From OLB6 sp964467455 (GTDB taxonomy: Bacteria > Bacteroidota > Ignavibacteria > Kapaibacteriales > Kapaibacteriaceae): DNA of 64,000 nucleotides. This document shows positions 17,246-25,556 of this stretch, piece by piece. The notes beneath the pieces were generated by a model. The model searched no databases. It saw nothing but the letters and a program-made list of their open reading frames with translations, and was not told where the DNA came from. The position numbers and the translations under genes were made by a program. The stretch is from assembly GCA_964467455.1 (NCBI GenBank), contig CAYXQJ010000018.1, positions 3,568-67,567 on the forward strand, given 5' to 3'. Positions within the stretch are counted from its first letter, which is position 1; each line of letters starts with the position of its first letter.

Positions 17246-18273
17246 TGCCGATCCTCAAAACGTCGAAGCTGGTCACGATCGAACGCCATATCGTCGAAGA
17301 GGGAAAGAAACACCCTCTGGCGACGGGGGAGTTCTCGTTCTTGCTGCGGGATCTTACGCTGGCATTGCGCATTCTTGCGCGAGATGTCCGGCGCGCCGGA
17401 CTGAACGACGTGCTGGGAATGACGGAAGAGGTCAACGTCCACGGCGAAAAGGTCAAACGACTGGACTATCACGCCAACGACGTGATCTTCAAGGCCATGG
17501 ACCACGGCGGGCATCTCTGCGTGATGGCTTCTGAGGAATCCGATGGGCTGATCACCATCCCCGAAGAATATGAGAAGGGGAAGTATGTGCTGGTGTTCGA
17601 TCCGTTGGACGGGTCGAGCAACATTGATGTGAACGTCTCGATCGGCACGATCTTCTCGATCTATAAGCGGATCGACCCGACGTTGAACACACCAGGTACA
17701 ATGGCAGACTGTTTGCAGCCCGGATGGAAACAGGTCTGTGCCGGATATGCCATGTATGGATCGAGCACGCAGCTGGTCTATACCACGGGCAACGGTGTGG
17801 ATGTGTTCACGTTCGATCCCACCATTGGCGACTTCTTCTTGACGTTCGAAAAGATCCGGATCCCCAAGCGTGGGAAGATCTACAGCGTCAACAGCGGCAA
17901 TGCCCACAAGTGGCAATCCGGTGTGCGTGAATACGTCACCCACCTCCTCAAACCGTCAGACGATGGTTCGCGTCCGTACTCGCTGCGGTATGTAGGCACG
18001 ATGGTCGCCGATATTCATCGGACGTTGTACTACGGCGGGATCTTCATGTATCCGGCCGACACCACGTCGCCGAACGGCAAACTCCGCTTGGTATACGAGG
18101 TCAATCCCATGGCCTTCATCATCGAGCAAGCCGGCGGCAGGGCCTCCAACGGTCATCAGCGCGTGATGGATATCACACCTGAGTCACTGCATCAACGCAT
18201 GCCGTGTTTCATGGGCAGTGAGGAGGACGTGTTGGAAGTGGAACGTTTCATCGCAGAATCAGAACGAGGTTGA
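17245..18273 (+). CDS. fbp: Fructose-1,6-bisphosphatase class I
   Basis: 342 residues. It hydrolyses fructose 1,6-bisphosphate to fructose 6-phosphate in gluconeogenesis. The metal and phosphate site FDPLDGSSNIDVNVSIGTIF is at about 117, and EEVNVHGEKVK and GRASNGHQRVMDI are also typical of class I. Coupled with the Usp gene upstream by TAATG; the sod gene starts three bases after the stop. Confidence 0.96.
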   Translation: MPILKTSKLVTIERHIVEEGKKHPLATGEFSFLLRDLTLALRILARDVRRAGLNDVLGMTEEVNVHGEKVKRLDYHANDVIFKAMDHGGHLCVMASEESDGLITIPEEYEKGKYVLVFDPLDGSSNIDVNVSIGTIFSIYKRIDPTLNTPGTMADCLQPGWKQVCAGYAMYGSSTQLVYTTGNGVDVFTFDPTIGDFFLTFEKIRIPKRGKIYSVNSGNAHKWQSGVREYVTHLLKPSDDGSRPYSLRYVGTMVADIHRTLYYGGIFMYPADTTSPNGKLRLVYEVNPMAFIIEQAGGRASNGHQRVMDITPESLHQRMPCFMGSEEDVLEVERFIAESERG

Positions 18274-18275
18274 TC

Positions 18276-18977
18276 ATGGATCGTCGGACCTTTCTTGGAG
18301 CCACGGCCGCCGGCCTGGCTGCCACTACCCTGCAGCCCACCCATGTGATCGGTTCGGTACCGGTGCCGGAAGGGGGCGAGCACGTCCTCCCGCCATTGCC
18401 GTATGATGTCAACGCTCTTGAGCCGTTCATCGATGGCATGACGATGGGCCTGCATCATAGCAAACACCATCAGGCCTACGTCAGCGGACTCAATGCCGCG
18501 GAAAAGGCCTTGGCCACGGCCCGACAGAATAACGACTTCGCCCTGATCCAGCACTGGTCACGCCAGGCCGCGTTCCACGGCGGCGGACATTGGCTGCATT
18601 CCATGTTCTGGAAGGTCATGGCCGGCAAGGCCGACGGGGGCGGGGGAGAGCCGAGCGGTGCCCTGGCCGACGCCATCAAGGACAGTTTCGGGTCGTTCGG
18701 CGCATTTAAAGCCCAGTTCTCCGCGGCGGCAAAAACCGTCGAAGGCAGCGGTTGGGCCCTGCTGCATTATCGTCCGGCCGACCAGCGTTTGATCGTTCTC
18801 CAGGCCGAAAACCAGCAAAAACTCACGTCCTGGGGCGCTACGCCCATTATGGGCATCGACGTCTGGGAGCATGCCTACTACCTGAGATACATGAACAACC
18901 GCGCCGCCTACGTCGACAATTGGTGGAACGTCGTCAACTGGAAACAGGTCGAGGCCAACCTGGCCAGTCTTAGGTGA
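18276..18977 (+). CDS. Fe/Mn superoxide dismutase with Tat signal
   Basis: 233 residues. The N terminus DRRTFLGATAAGLAATT is a twin-arginine (Tat) export signal, so the mature enzyme should act outside the cytoplasm. Metal ligands are visible: HHSKHHQAYV at about 55, WLHSMFW at about 108, and DVWEHAYYLRY at about 195 (Asp and His). Fe and Mn forms cannot be told apart by eye. The ATG at 18276 is chosen because it places the Arg pair next to the start. Confidence 0.93.
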   Translation: MDRRTFLGATAAGLAATTLQPTHVIGSVPVPEGGEHVLPPLPYDVNALEPFIDGMTMGLHHSKHHQAYVSGLNAAEKALATARQNNDFALIQHWSRQAAFHGGGHWLHSMFWKVMAGKADGGGGEPSGALADAIKDSFGSFGAFKAQFSAAAKTVEGSGWALLHYRPADQRLIVLQAENQQKLTSWGATPIMGIDVWEHAYYLRYMNNRAAYVDNWWNVVNWKQVEANLASLR

Positions 18978-19001
18978 CGAAAAAGTAATTGTGGAAAACT
19001 C

Positions 19002-19030
19002 TTGTTTGCATGGTATTTGCCCGTATCTTG
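19002..19030 (+). promoter_or_regulatory. Candidate promoter of the RNA-binding protein gene
   Basis: TTG (19002-19004), 19 bases, then TATCTTG (19024-19030), close to the TTTG-N19-TAnnTTTG pattern of Bacteroidota. It would give a leader of about 105 nt, room for post-transcriptional control as in many cold-inducible RNA-binding protein genes. No defined riboswitch was recognised. Confidence 0.4.
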
Positions 19031-19138
19031 CATCATCGTTCCGTGGGGCGGATCGCCGGGACGATGACATCTGGACGAAACACGCAATTCAATGACTGAT
19101 CAAGATGTCGACATTACGATCCGCGTAAGGGTAGTTGT

Positions 19139-19429
19139 ATGAATATCTATGTTGGCAACCTGCCGTACTCGTTTGATGACGCAGAACTGCGTTCCACCTT
19201 CGAAGAGTTCGGCGCCGTCGATTCCGCTTCCGTTGTGAAGGACAAATTCACCGGCCGTAGCCGTGGATTCGGTTTCGTCGAAATGCCTGATGGCTCTGCT
19301 GGTAGCAATGCCATCGAATCAATGAACGGTCGTAGTCTCGGTGGCCGCAACCTCGTAGTGAACGAGGCTCGCCCGCGTGAAGAACGTCCACGTTTTGATC
19401 GCGATCGCGACCGCGGACCGCGCTACTAA
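19139..19429 (+). CDS. RRM-type RNA-binding protein
   Basis: 96 residues: one RNA-recognition motif with RNP2 (IYVGNL, residues 3-8) and RNP1 (RGFGFVEM, about 42), then a short Arg/Asp-rich tail (RDRDRGPRY). Small RRM proteins in bacteria act as cold- or stress-inducible RNA chaperones; that role is inferred. The gene has its own candidate promoter and a strong terminator, so it is monocistronic. Confidence 0.95.
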   Translation: MNIYVGNLPYSFDDAELRSTFEEFGAVDSASVVKDKFTGRSRGFGFVEMPDGSAGSNAIESMNGRSLGGRNLVVNEARPREERPRFDRDRDRGPRY

Positions 19430-19456
19430 GCCGGACCAAGATCACGACATCCAAGA

Positions 19457-19483
19457 AAGCCACCTTCGGGTGGCTTTTTTTTT
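19457..19483 (+). terminator. Rho-independent terminator after the RNA-binding protein gene
   Basis: A perfect 8-bp stem AAGCCACC/GGTGGCTT closed by a TTCG tetraloop and followed by seven further T residues. It is the clearest intrinsic terminator in the window. Confidence 0.95.
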
Positions 19484-19522
19484 GTCCGTATTTTCGCCGA
19501 CTACATTCGACACGGAGAATCA

Positions 19523-20611
19523 ATGAAGGTCTTTGACACCCTGAACACCATGGGCCACGAACAAGTGGTCCTCTGCTCGGATCCGGTCACCGGTCTGCGC
19601 GCCATCATCGCCGTCCACGACACGTCGCTCGGACCCGCCCTTGGCGGTACCCGCATGTGGAAGTACGATTCCGACGAAGCGGCCATCACCGACGCCCTCC
19701 GCCTCTCCCGCGGCATGACCTACAAGGCCGCTGTATCCGGCGTGAACCTCGGCGGCGGCAAGGCCGTGATCCTCGGCGACGCCCGGACCGACAAGAGCGA
19801 AGCGCTCTTCCGCGCCTACGGCCGCATGGTCGAGACACTCCGCGGACGCTACATCACGGCTGAAGACGTGGGCACCAGCGTACGCGACATGGAGTGGATC
19901 CGCATGGAAACAAAGTACGTCACGGGTGTTGGCGGCGCCGGCGGCTCCGGCGACCCGTCACCGGTCACCGCACTAGGTGTCTACTCCGGCATGAAGGCCG
20001 CAGCAAAGTTCACCTGGGGTTCCGATACTCTCTCCGGCAAGCGCATTGTTGTTCAGGGGGCAGGCAATGTTGCCTCTCACCTCGTCCACAGTCTCACCAA
20101 GGAAGGTGCCAAGGTCTTCGTCACCGACATCTATGCCGAAAAGGCCAAGGCCCTGGCTACGGCTGCCGGCGCAACGGTGATCGCTCCCGAAGAGGTCTTC
20201 ACCACAGAGTGCGACATCTTCTCGCCCAACGCCCTTGGTGCCATCCTCAACGATGAGACCATTCCGCAACTCTCGTGCTCCATCGTCTGCGGCGGTGCTA
20301 ACAATCAGCTCCAGGTCGAAGACAAACACGGCAAGATGCTCAAGGAACGGAACATCGTCTACGCACCGGACTATGTTGTCAACTCCGGCGGATTAATGAA
20401 CGTGGCCTCCGAAGTGGAAGGGTATGACCGTGACAAGGTCATGCGCCAAGCCGAAGGCATCTACGACATCACGATGAACATCCTCACCTTGGCCAAGGAA
20501 CGGAACATCCTCACCTTCGAAGCATCCAACGCCATCGCCGAGGATCGTCTTCGCAAGGTGCGACACGTACACGGCACATACGTTGGCTCGCCAACGATCC
20601 GTGGCGTCTAG
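19523..20611 (+). CDS. Leucine/valine-type amino acid dehydrogenase
   Basis: 362 residues of the Glu/Leu/Phe/Val dehydrogenase family, at the short length of leucine, valine and phenylalanine dehydrogenases. It reversibly deaminates a branched or aromatic amino acid with NAD. The catalytic Lys lies in MTYKAAVSGVNLGGGKAVI (first Lys about 73, second about 85), the nucleotide-binding site is GAGNVASHL at about 182. Exact substrate cannot be fixed by eye. A GGAG lies 8 bases before the ATG. Confidence 0.92.
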   Translation: MKVFDTLNTMGHEQVVLCSDPVTGLRAIIAVHDTSLGPALGGTRMWKYDSDEAAITDALRLSRGMTYKAAVSGVNLGGGKAVILGDARTDKSEALFRAYGRMVETLRGRYITAEDVGTSVRDMEWIRMETKYVTGVGGAGGSGDPSPVTALGVYSGMKAAAKFTWGSDTLSGKRIVVQGAGNVASHLVHSLTKEGAKVFVTDIYAEKAKALATAAGATVIAPEEVFTTECDIFSPNALGAILNDETIPQLSCSIVCGGANNQLQVEDKHGKMLKERNIVYAPDYVVNSGGLMNVASEVEGYDRDKVMRQAEGIYDITMNILTLAKERNILTFEASNAIAEDRLRKVRHVHGTYVGSPTIRGV

Positions 20612-20636
20612 ATCTGAAGGTTAACGAAAGAACGAC

Positions 20637-21233
20637 GTGGCAGAGCAAGAGCAGGACAACGAAGCAAAATTCCCCGTAAGCAAGACGAAGTCGATCAAAG
20701 GATCGCGCCATCTTGCACGGGAAAAAGTACTTCAGGTGATCGCGGCAACAGCCGAAGGCGAAGTGTCGCTGGATGACGTGTTCCCACATGTCTTCTACCG
20801 CCAGTTCACCTTCGAAGCACTCGAGAACAACGATGAATCCGGACGCATCCTGCGTCCGGAAGAAGTGTTCGAACTCGAAGCGGATGTGCCGATCGAATGG
20901 ACGCAAGACGACGTCGACTACGCCATCCGCGTTGTGGAAGCAGTGCGCAACTCGCGCGACCGGTCGCGCGAGATGATCGACAAACATTCCAAGAACTGGG
21001 ATGTGGAGCGCATCGCCTTGCTTGACCGCGTTCTCATTCAACTCGCCATGGGCGAGTTGATGGCCTGCGCCGATATTCCCGTCAAGGTTACGATCAACGA
21101 AGTGATCGAACTCGCAAAACGATATTCAACTGACAAGTCCGGCATCTTCATCAACGGCATGCTGGATGCCATCACGGCAGATCTTAAAAACGAAGGCCTT
21201 GTCCGCAAGACCGGCCGTGGTCTGATCGAATGA
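20637..21233 (+). CDS. nusB: Transcription antitermination protein NusB
   Basis: 198 residues, a little longer than usual because of a charged N-terminal tail. NusB binds boxA with NusE (S10) in rRNA antitermination complexes. The family core is visible from SRHLAREKVLQVI (about 23) through WDVERIALLDRVLIQLAMGEL, and the C-terminal INEVIELAKRYSTDKSGIFING segment in part. The start is a GTG; no strong Shine-Dalgarno sequence. It lies 25 bases after the dehydrogenase gene and may share its transcript. Confidence 0.92.
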   Translation: MAEQEQDNEAKFPVSKTKSIKGSRHLAREKVLQVIAATAEGEVSLDDVFPHVFYRQFTFEALENNDESGRILRPEEVFELEADVPIEWTQDDVDYAIRVVEAVRNSRDRSREMIDKHSKNWDVERIALLDRVLIQLAMGELMACADIPVKVTINEVIELAKRYSTDKSGIFINGMLDAITADLKNEGLVRKTGRGLIE

Positions 21234-21254
21234 TCAAAATTTCTCGGAGCAGTC

Positions 21255-23330
21255 ATGCACAATAGACAACGAATTCTCTTGCTGGTCGTTCTGACCACCA
21301 TCATCCCGATGATGTTATTGGCCCAACCACGGTTCAAGTGGGCCAAGACCATCGTTGGCCCAACCTTCGACGAGGTCACCTGCCTCGCCCAAGGTCCGGA
21401 TGGTAATCTGCATACCACGGGTCCGTTCAGCGACTCGGTCTCCGTCAGCGGTCTGAAACTAAGTGGCATTGGTAACTACGACATCTACACGGCCCGCTTC
21501 AGCAAGTCGGGCAACCCTGTCGACGCCGACGTCTACGGCGGCTACGACGTTGATGACTCCCGCTCGATGGCCGTCGACAACAAAGGCAACATCTACGTCT
21601 GTGGAGCCTTCTTTGATCAGGTCCTGATCTCCGGCGACGTCTACGAAGCCATCGGCACCTTTGGCGGCGACATGTTCCTTGCCAAGTACGACAAGACGGG
21701 TGTACTCCAATGGGCAAAGGTCTTCGGTTCTGAAGACTACGACGAGGTCGCCCCCTACGTGGCTGTAGACTCTCTCGGATCTGTGTATCTGGCAGGGGGC
21801 TATGGAGGCACCGGAGTGTTTGGAAACAAGACGCTGCAGTCGGCCGGCAGCTCTGATGCCTTCGTCTGCAAGATCTCGGCATTAGGCGATGTGATCTGGG
21901 CTCGCGGTGTTGGCGGTGCGGAACTGGATGAAGCGAAGGCCGTGAGCGTGAGCCCGAATGGCGACCGCATCTACGTCACCGGTACGTTCCAAGGATCGGC
22001 CATGTTCGGTTCGACGCAGATCATCAGCTACTTCAACAAGATGGACTTCTTCGTCTTGTCCTACAATGCCGACGGAGCGCAGCAGTGGGTGAAGCGCATC
22101 GGACATCCGGAGAACGATCGATTCATCAACACTGCGACGGATGCAAGCGGTGCGTTGTTGATCACGGGCGCCATGAGCGGTACGACGACGTTCGATCAAA
22201 CACCGGTCAATGCCAATGGTGAGTTCTTCCCGGACATGTTCGTCACGAAGATGACCAAGGCCGGTGCGTTTGAATTCATCAAGAACTACGGTGGACCGTA
22301 TCTCGATATGGGCCTTGCCATCGCTGCCGATCCGCGTGGTGGAATGTTCGTTGCCGGTACGTTCGACTCGTCATCGGTCTATGACGGCAACTACGTCACC
22401 GCCGTCGGCGGCAATGATGCCTTTATCGCCCACTTCTTCGCCAACGGCGATTTCGAGTGGATCCGCACTGCCGGTGGCCCGTTCGATGATGAAGGACGTG
22501 GAGTGACCGTAAGCCCCGATGGCATTCCGTATTTCGCCGGTGTGTTCGACACGGAGATCACATTTGAAAATGTTGGCTTCTTCGAAGGCAGATTCCAAGA
22601 CGGCTTTGTTGCTGCCCTGGAGTGTGGACCGAATACGGCCATCCAGCCGGACCTCACCGCTATTACGATCTGTGAAGGACAAGACAGCACATTGATCACG
22701 CGCGCCGGATATTCGGTCTATCAATGGCGTGACAATGGCAACAACATCAGCGGTGCTACTCGCAATCGTTTCAATCTCAGCAGCTTGCCGAAGGGTGATC
22801 ACCAGATCTCGGTGAGCATCACCGACAACTTTGGTTGTGCGTTGATCTCTGATACCATCAGCGTCACGGTCACGGAAGGTCTGCCTGTGCCAACGATCAC
22901 CCAAGCCGGTACGGCATTGGAGTGCAGCGTTTCCGACGTGAAGTATCAGTGGTATCGTGAAGGCAAGGAGATCCCGGGTGCCACGGATCGTACGGTGATC
23001 ATCGATGGTGATGGCAACTATCGCGTATACATTTACAACGACGATGGCTGCTCACGCTGGTCCGACAACTTCCTCGTTGGCACATCGTGGGTGTCTGAGA
23101 TCGACGGCTCACCGGTGACGATCTATCCGAATCCGTTCACCGATCGGGTCACGCTCAAAGGTGCTGCCGGTTATGAAGTGATCGTGACGGACATGCTTGG
23201 CCACACGGTGGCTACCATCACCTCCGCAACCAACATTGAACAACTCAACATCCCCGGCGCCGTTGGCATGTATGTCGTGCAACTGCGCTCTGCGGCCGGC
23301 ACCCATACCATGATGGTCACGAAGCAGTGA
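21255..23330 (+). CDS. Secreted SBBP-type beta-propeller protein with T9SS sorting domain
   Basis: 691 residues. A signal peptide ends at about 23 (MLLAQP). Repeated blades of about 50 residues follow, each with segments such as GNIYVCGAFFD, GSVYLAGGYGG and GDRIYVTGTFQG. PKD/Ig-like sequence then leads into a C-terminal type A sorting domain starting VTIYPNPFTDRVTL (about 613). The protein should be exported through the T9SS. A GGAG lies 8 bases before the ATG. It resembles the protein at 3784-5433. The stop overlaps the convergent glycosyltransferase gene by 14 bases. Confidence 0.88.
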   Translation: MHNRQRILLLVVLTTIIPMMLLAQPRFKWAKTIVGPTFDEVTCLAQGPDGNLHTTGPFSDSVSVSGLKLSGIGNYDIYTARFSKSGNPVDADVYGGYDVDDSRSMAVDNKGNIYVCGAFFDQVLISGDVYEAIGTFGGDMFLAKYDKTGVLQWAKVFGSEDYDEVAPYVAVDSLGSVYLAGGYGGTGVFGNKTLQSAGSSDAFVCKISALGDVIWARGVGGAELDEAKAVSVSPNGDRIYVTGTFQGSAMFGSTQIISYFNKMDFFVLSYNADGAQQWVKRIGHPENDRFINTATDASGALLITGAMSGTTTFDQTPVNANGEFFPDMFVTKMTKAGAFEFIKNYGGPYLDMGLAIAADPRGGMFVAGTFDSSSVYDGNYVTAVGGNDAFIAHFFANGDFEWIRTAGGPFDDEGRGVTVSPDGIPYFAGVFDTEITFENVGFFEGRFQDGFVAALECGPNTAIQPDLTAITICEGQDSTLITRAGYSVYQWRDNGNNISGATRNRFNLSSLPKGDHQISVSITDNFGCALISDTISVTVTEGLPVPTITQAGTALECSVSDVKYQWYREGKEIPGATDRTVIIDGDGNYRVYIYNDDGCSRWSDNFLVGTSWVSEIDGSPVTIYPNPFTDRVTLKGAAGYEVIVTDMLGHTVATITSATNIEQLNIPGAVGMYVVQLRSAAGTHTMMVTKQ

Positions 23331-25125
23331 TCGGCCCTCGACGTACGTCGAACACATAGGCAACAAGTACCGGTAGAGCCTCCAGCGCTAGCAGCACTGG
23401 GGGCTCTTCCCATTTGCCCGTCGCCCGATAGTTCAACACAAAGACTGCATACACGGCCATCGTCACCGACCAGACGATCACCGATCGTAGTGGCACCAAC
23501 GGCAGCAGCATCAGCGGTGTGAGCAGATACCACGCATGAATGACCGGACTGCAGATCAAGATGATCACCATCGTCATTGCGATCATCGTAAGAGGCTGAT
23601 GTTTCCAACGTCGCCATGCAACACCGATCACGATCAACACCACGGCCGTCAGCAATAACCGCGTCTGTGTGCGATCCGGCAACAACGCCCTCGCCACATC
23701 ATATACGGCCGCATTGGCCTTCCAGTTCGTGATGAAGTTCTGTAGGTCGCCCCACAGCGGCGAACCAACATAGGGGAGAGCGATCACACCAAGCACCGTT
23801 GCGAACGCAGCAATGAACATCAAGCGCTGACGCCACGTGAGTGACATCAGCAGAAACGGTAGTGCTACAAGAGGCGCATACTTCAACGATACAGCAACGG
23901 CAAGCCACACACCGCTTTCTACCACAGATGATCGACGATAGGCCAACAGTGCAAGCAGCGTACATGCCGACATCAACGCATCCAGATGCAGATCGGCCAC
24001 TGCATGCACAAGATAGAACGGCGAGCTCACGGCGATCCATAACCAGATGCGTTCGTTCTCTGCAAGTTGACGGTGGACCAAGAACAACAACGACAGCAGC
24101 AGGACCGACCAGATAAGCTTCCACATCAATGGATCGATCCCCACCATCCATGCGATCGACGTAAACAGTAACTGCGCTCCCGGCGGATAGACCGTTGGCA
24201 AATGAGCATACGGCACATCCGTTGGATAGGCCACACCATCCACCGTCACATGGTAAGGGGCGAGTGTTTCGTGATCGGGGACGTTCGCATACGGATCAAC
24301 ACCATGAGCACCGATCCATCCATCCCAATGATAGCGCAGCGCATCATCGCTAAGCACACCATGATGCTGAAACGCCGCAATGACGAAGCCCACGGCGAAG
24401 ACCGTTGCGAGGATCTGTCGCAATCGACGTTGCTGCAGCGCCGCCTTGGCAATGGTGGAGAGAATGATCGTGCCGGCCATTACGGAACCTTTGACCGTGC
24501 CGCTGACCTTGCTGGTGCCGATGCGCCGACGGTAGGAGACGGGAACTTCAATGCAACGCAGATGCTGTACGGCTGCTTTGATCTGCATCTCCACAGTCCA
24601 ACCGTAATTGCGGTCAGTCATGTGCAGTGACTGCAAGGCCGACCACGTGATCGCACGAAACGGTCCGAGGTCGGTGAACGATGTTCCGAAGAACCAGCGG
24701 ATCAACCGTGTCGACAACCAATTGCCGAACCGTTGCTGCGGCGTCAGCGAACCGGGCTCGCGTTCGCCAAGCACGCGTGAACCAATGCAGACATCTGCTT
24801 CGCCCGAACACACACGATCGAGAACTGATGTTGCTTCGCGCGGATCGTCGCTATAGTCGCCATCGATAAAGAGAACCACGTCCGGCGTCAGCGTTGCGGC
24901 ATGGTCGAGCGCTGCAAGACAAGCGGCGCCGTAGCCGCGCTCCGGCTGGCTGACGACGATGGCGCCGTGAGCGCTCGCCACCGCTGCCGTGTCATCAGTG
25001 CTGCCGTTGTCGGCAACGATCACATGATCGACGGTCGGCGGAAGATCGGCGATGACCTTGCCGATCGATGCAGCTTCATTGAGTGCCGGAATGACGGCGA
25101 CGACGCGGCGTCGGTGGAGCGACAT
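23317..25125 (-). CDS. Fusion of GT2 glycosyltransferase and polytopic GT-C-like mannosyltransferase
   Basis: 602 residues in two parts. Residues 1 to about 235 are a GT2 domain of the dolichyl-phosphate-mannose/glucose synthase type: VIPALNEAASIG, DNGSTDD, and the acidic LFIDGDYSDDP. Residues about 240-600 are a membrane domain with some ten helices and a luminal-type loop with DDALRYHWDGW and YPPGAQLLF, as in GT-C/GT87 enzymes. One reading is that the protein both makes a polyprenyl-phosphate sugar and uses it as donor; this is inference. The start overlaps the small membrane-protein gene by one base (TAATG). Confidence 0.8.
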   Translation of the reverse strand: MSLHRRRVVAVIPALNEAASIGKVIADLPPTVDHVIVADNGSTDDTAAVASAHGAIVVSQPERGYGAACLAALDHAATLTPDVVLFIDGDYSDDPREATSVLDRVCSGEADVCIGSRVLGEREPGSLTPQQRFGNWLSTRLIRWFFGTSFTDLGPFRAITWSALQSLHMTDRNYGWTVEMQIKAAVQHLRCIEVPVSYRRRIGTSKVSGTVKGSVMAGTIILSTIAKAALQQRRLRQILATVFAVGFVIAAFQHHGVLSDDALRYHWDGWIGAHGVDPYANVPDHETLAPYHVTVDGVAYPTDVPYAHLPTVYPPGAQLLFTSIAWMVGIDPLMWKLIWSVLLLSLLFLVHRQLAENERIWLWIAVSSPFYLVHAVADLHLDALMSACTLLALLAYRRSSVVESGVWLAVAVSLKYAPLVALPFLLMSLTWRQRLMFIAAFATVLGVIALPYVGSPLWGDLQNFITNWKANAAVYDVARALLPDRTQTRLLLTAVVLIVIGVAWRRWKHQPLTMIAMTMVIILICSPVIHAWYLLTPLMLLPLVPLRSVIVWSVTMAVYAVFVLNYRATGKWEEPPVLLALEALPVLVAYVFDVRRGPITAS

Positions 25126-25505
25126 TACCGTCGGCGGTATTCGGCATTATATCCCGGCAACTCCACCCGCGTCCAGCCCAGTGTTGTGTAGCGCTTGTCG
25201 AGCAGGTCGCGCGCATCATCAAGGGAAATGCCTGCCCCCTGAGAAAAGCGAATGGCATCGACGAAGCCGTGTTGGGCGAACTCTTGCTCGATGAGGGCGT
25301 CGAAGCGTTTGCGGGACTTGGCGCGCTGGTAGAGGCCCACGCGGATGGCCGTGAGGGTGAGCGTGGTGAAGATGCCCGTCATGATGGCATTGCCGGTGAT
25401 CGCATCTTCACTTTCGCCAACAACAGCGCCGATCCACATGATGCCGCCATAAATGGCGAACATTCCCAGTAGGCCCGAGGCCATCAGAATGATGCGATAG
25501 TTCAT
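25125..25505 (-). CDS. Small membrane protein of unknown function
   Basis: 126 residues with two membrane helices (about 5-24 and 35-55), a basic stretch, and a soluble C-terminal part (DALIEQEFAQHGFVDAIRF). I do not recognise a family. The ATG at 25505 is chosen because the sequence before it overlaps the promoter region and is not protein-like. It is translationally coupled to the glycosyltransferase gene, so a role with that enzyme is possible. Confidence 0.6.
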   Translation of the reverse strand: MNYRIILMASGLLGMFAIYGGIMWIGAVVGESEDAITGNAIMTGIFTTLTLTAIRVGLYQRAKSRKRFDALIEQEFAQHGFVDAIRFSQGAGISLDDARDLLDKRYTTLGWTRVELPGYNAEYRRR

Positions 25506-25556
25506 AGAGCGTAAAAATACCCCGTATTTTCGAAGCATTGCACCAAAGGAGAGATC

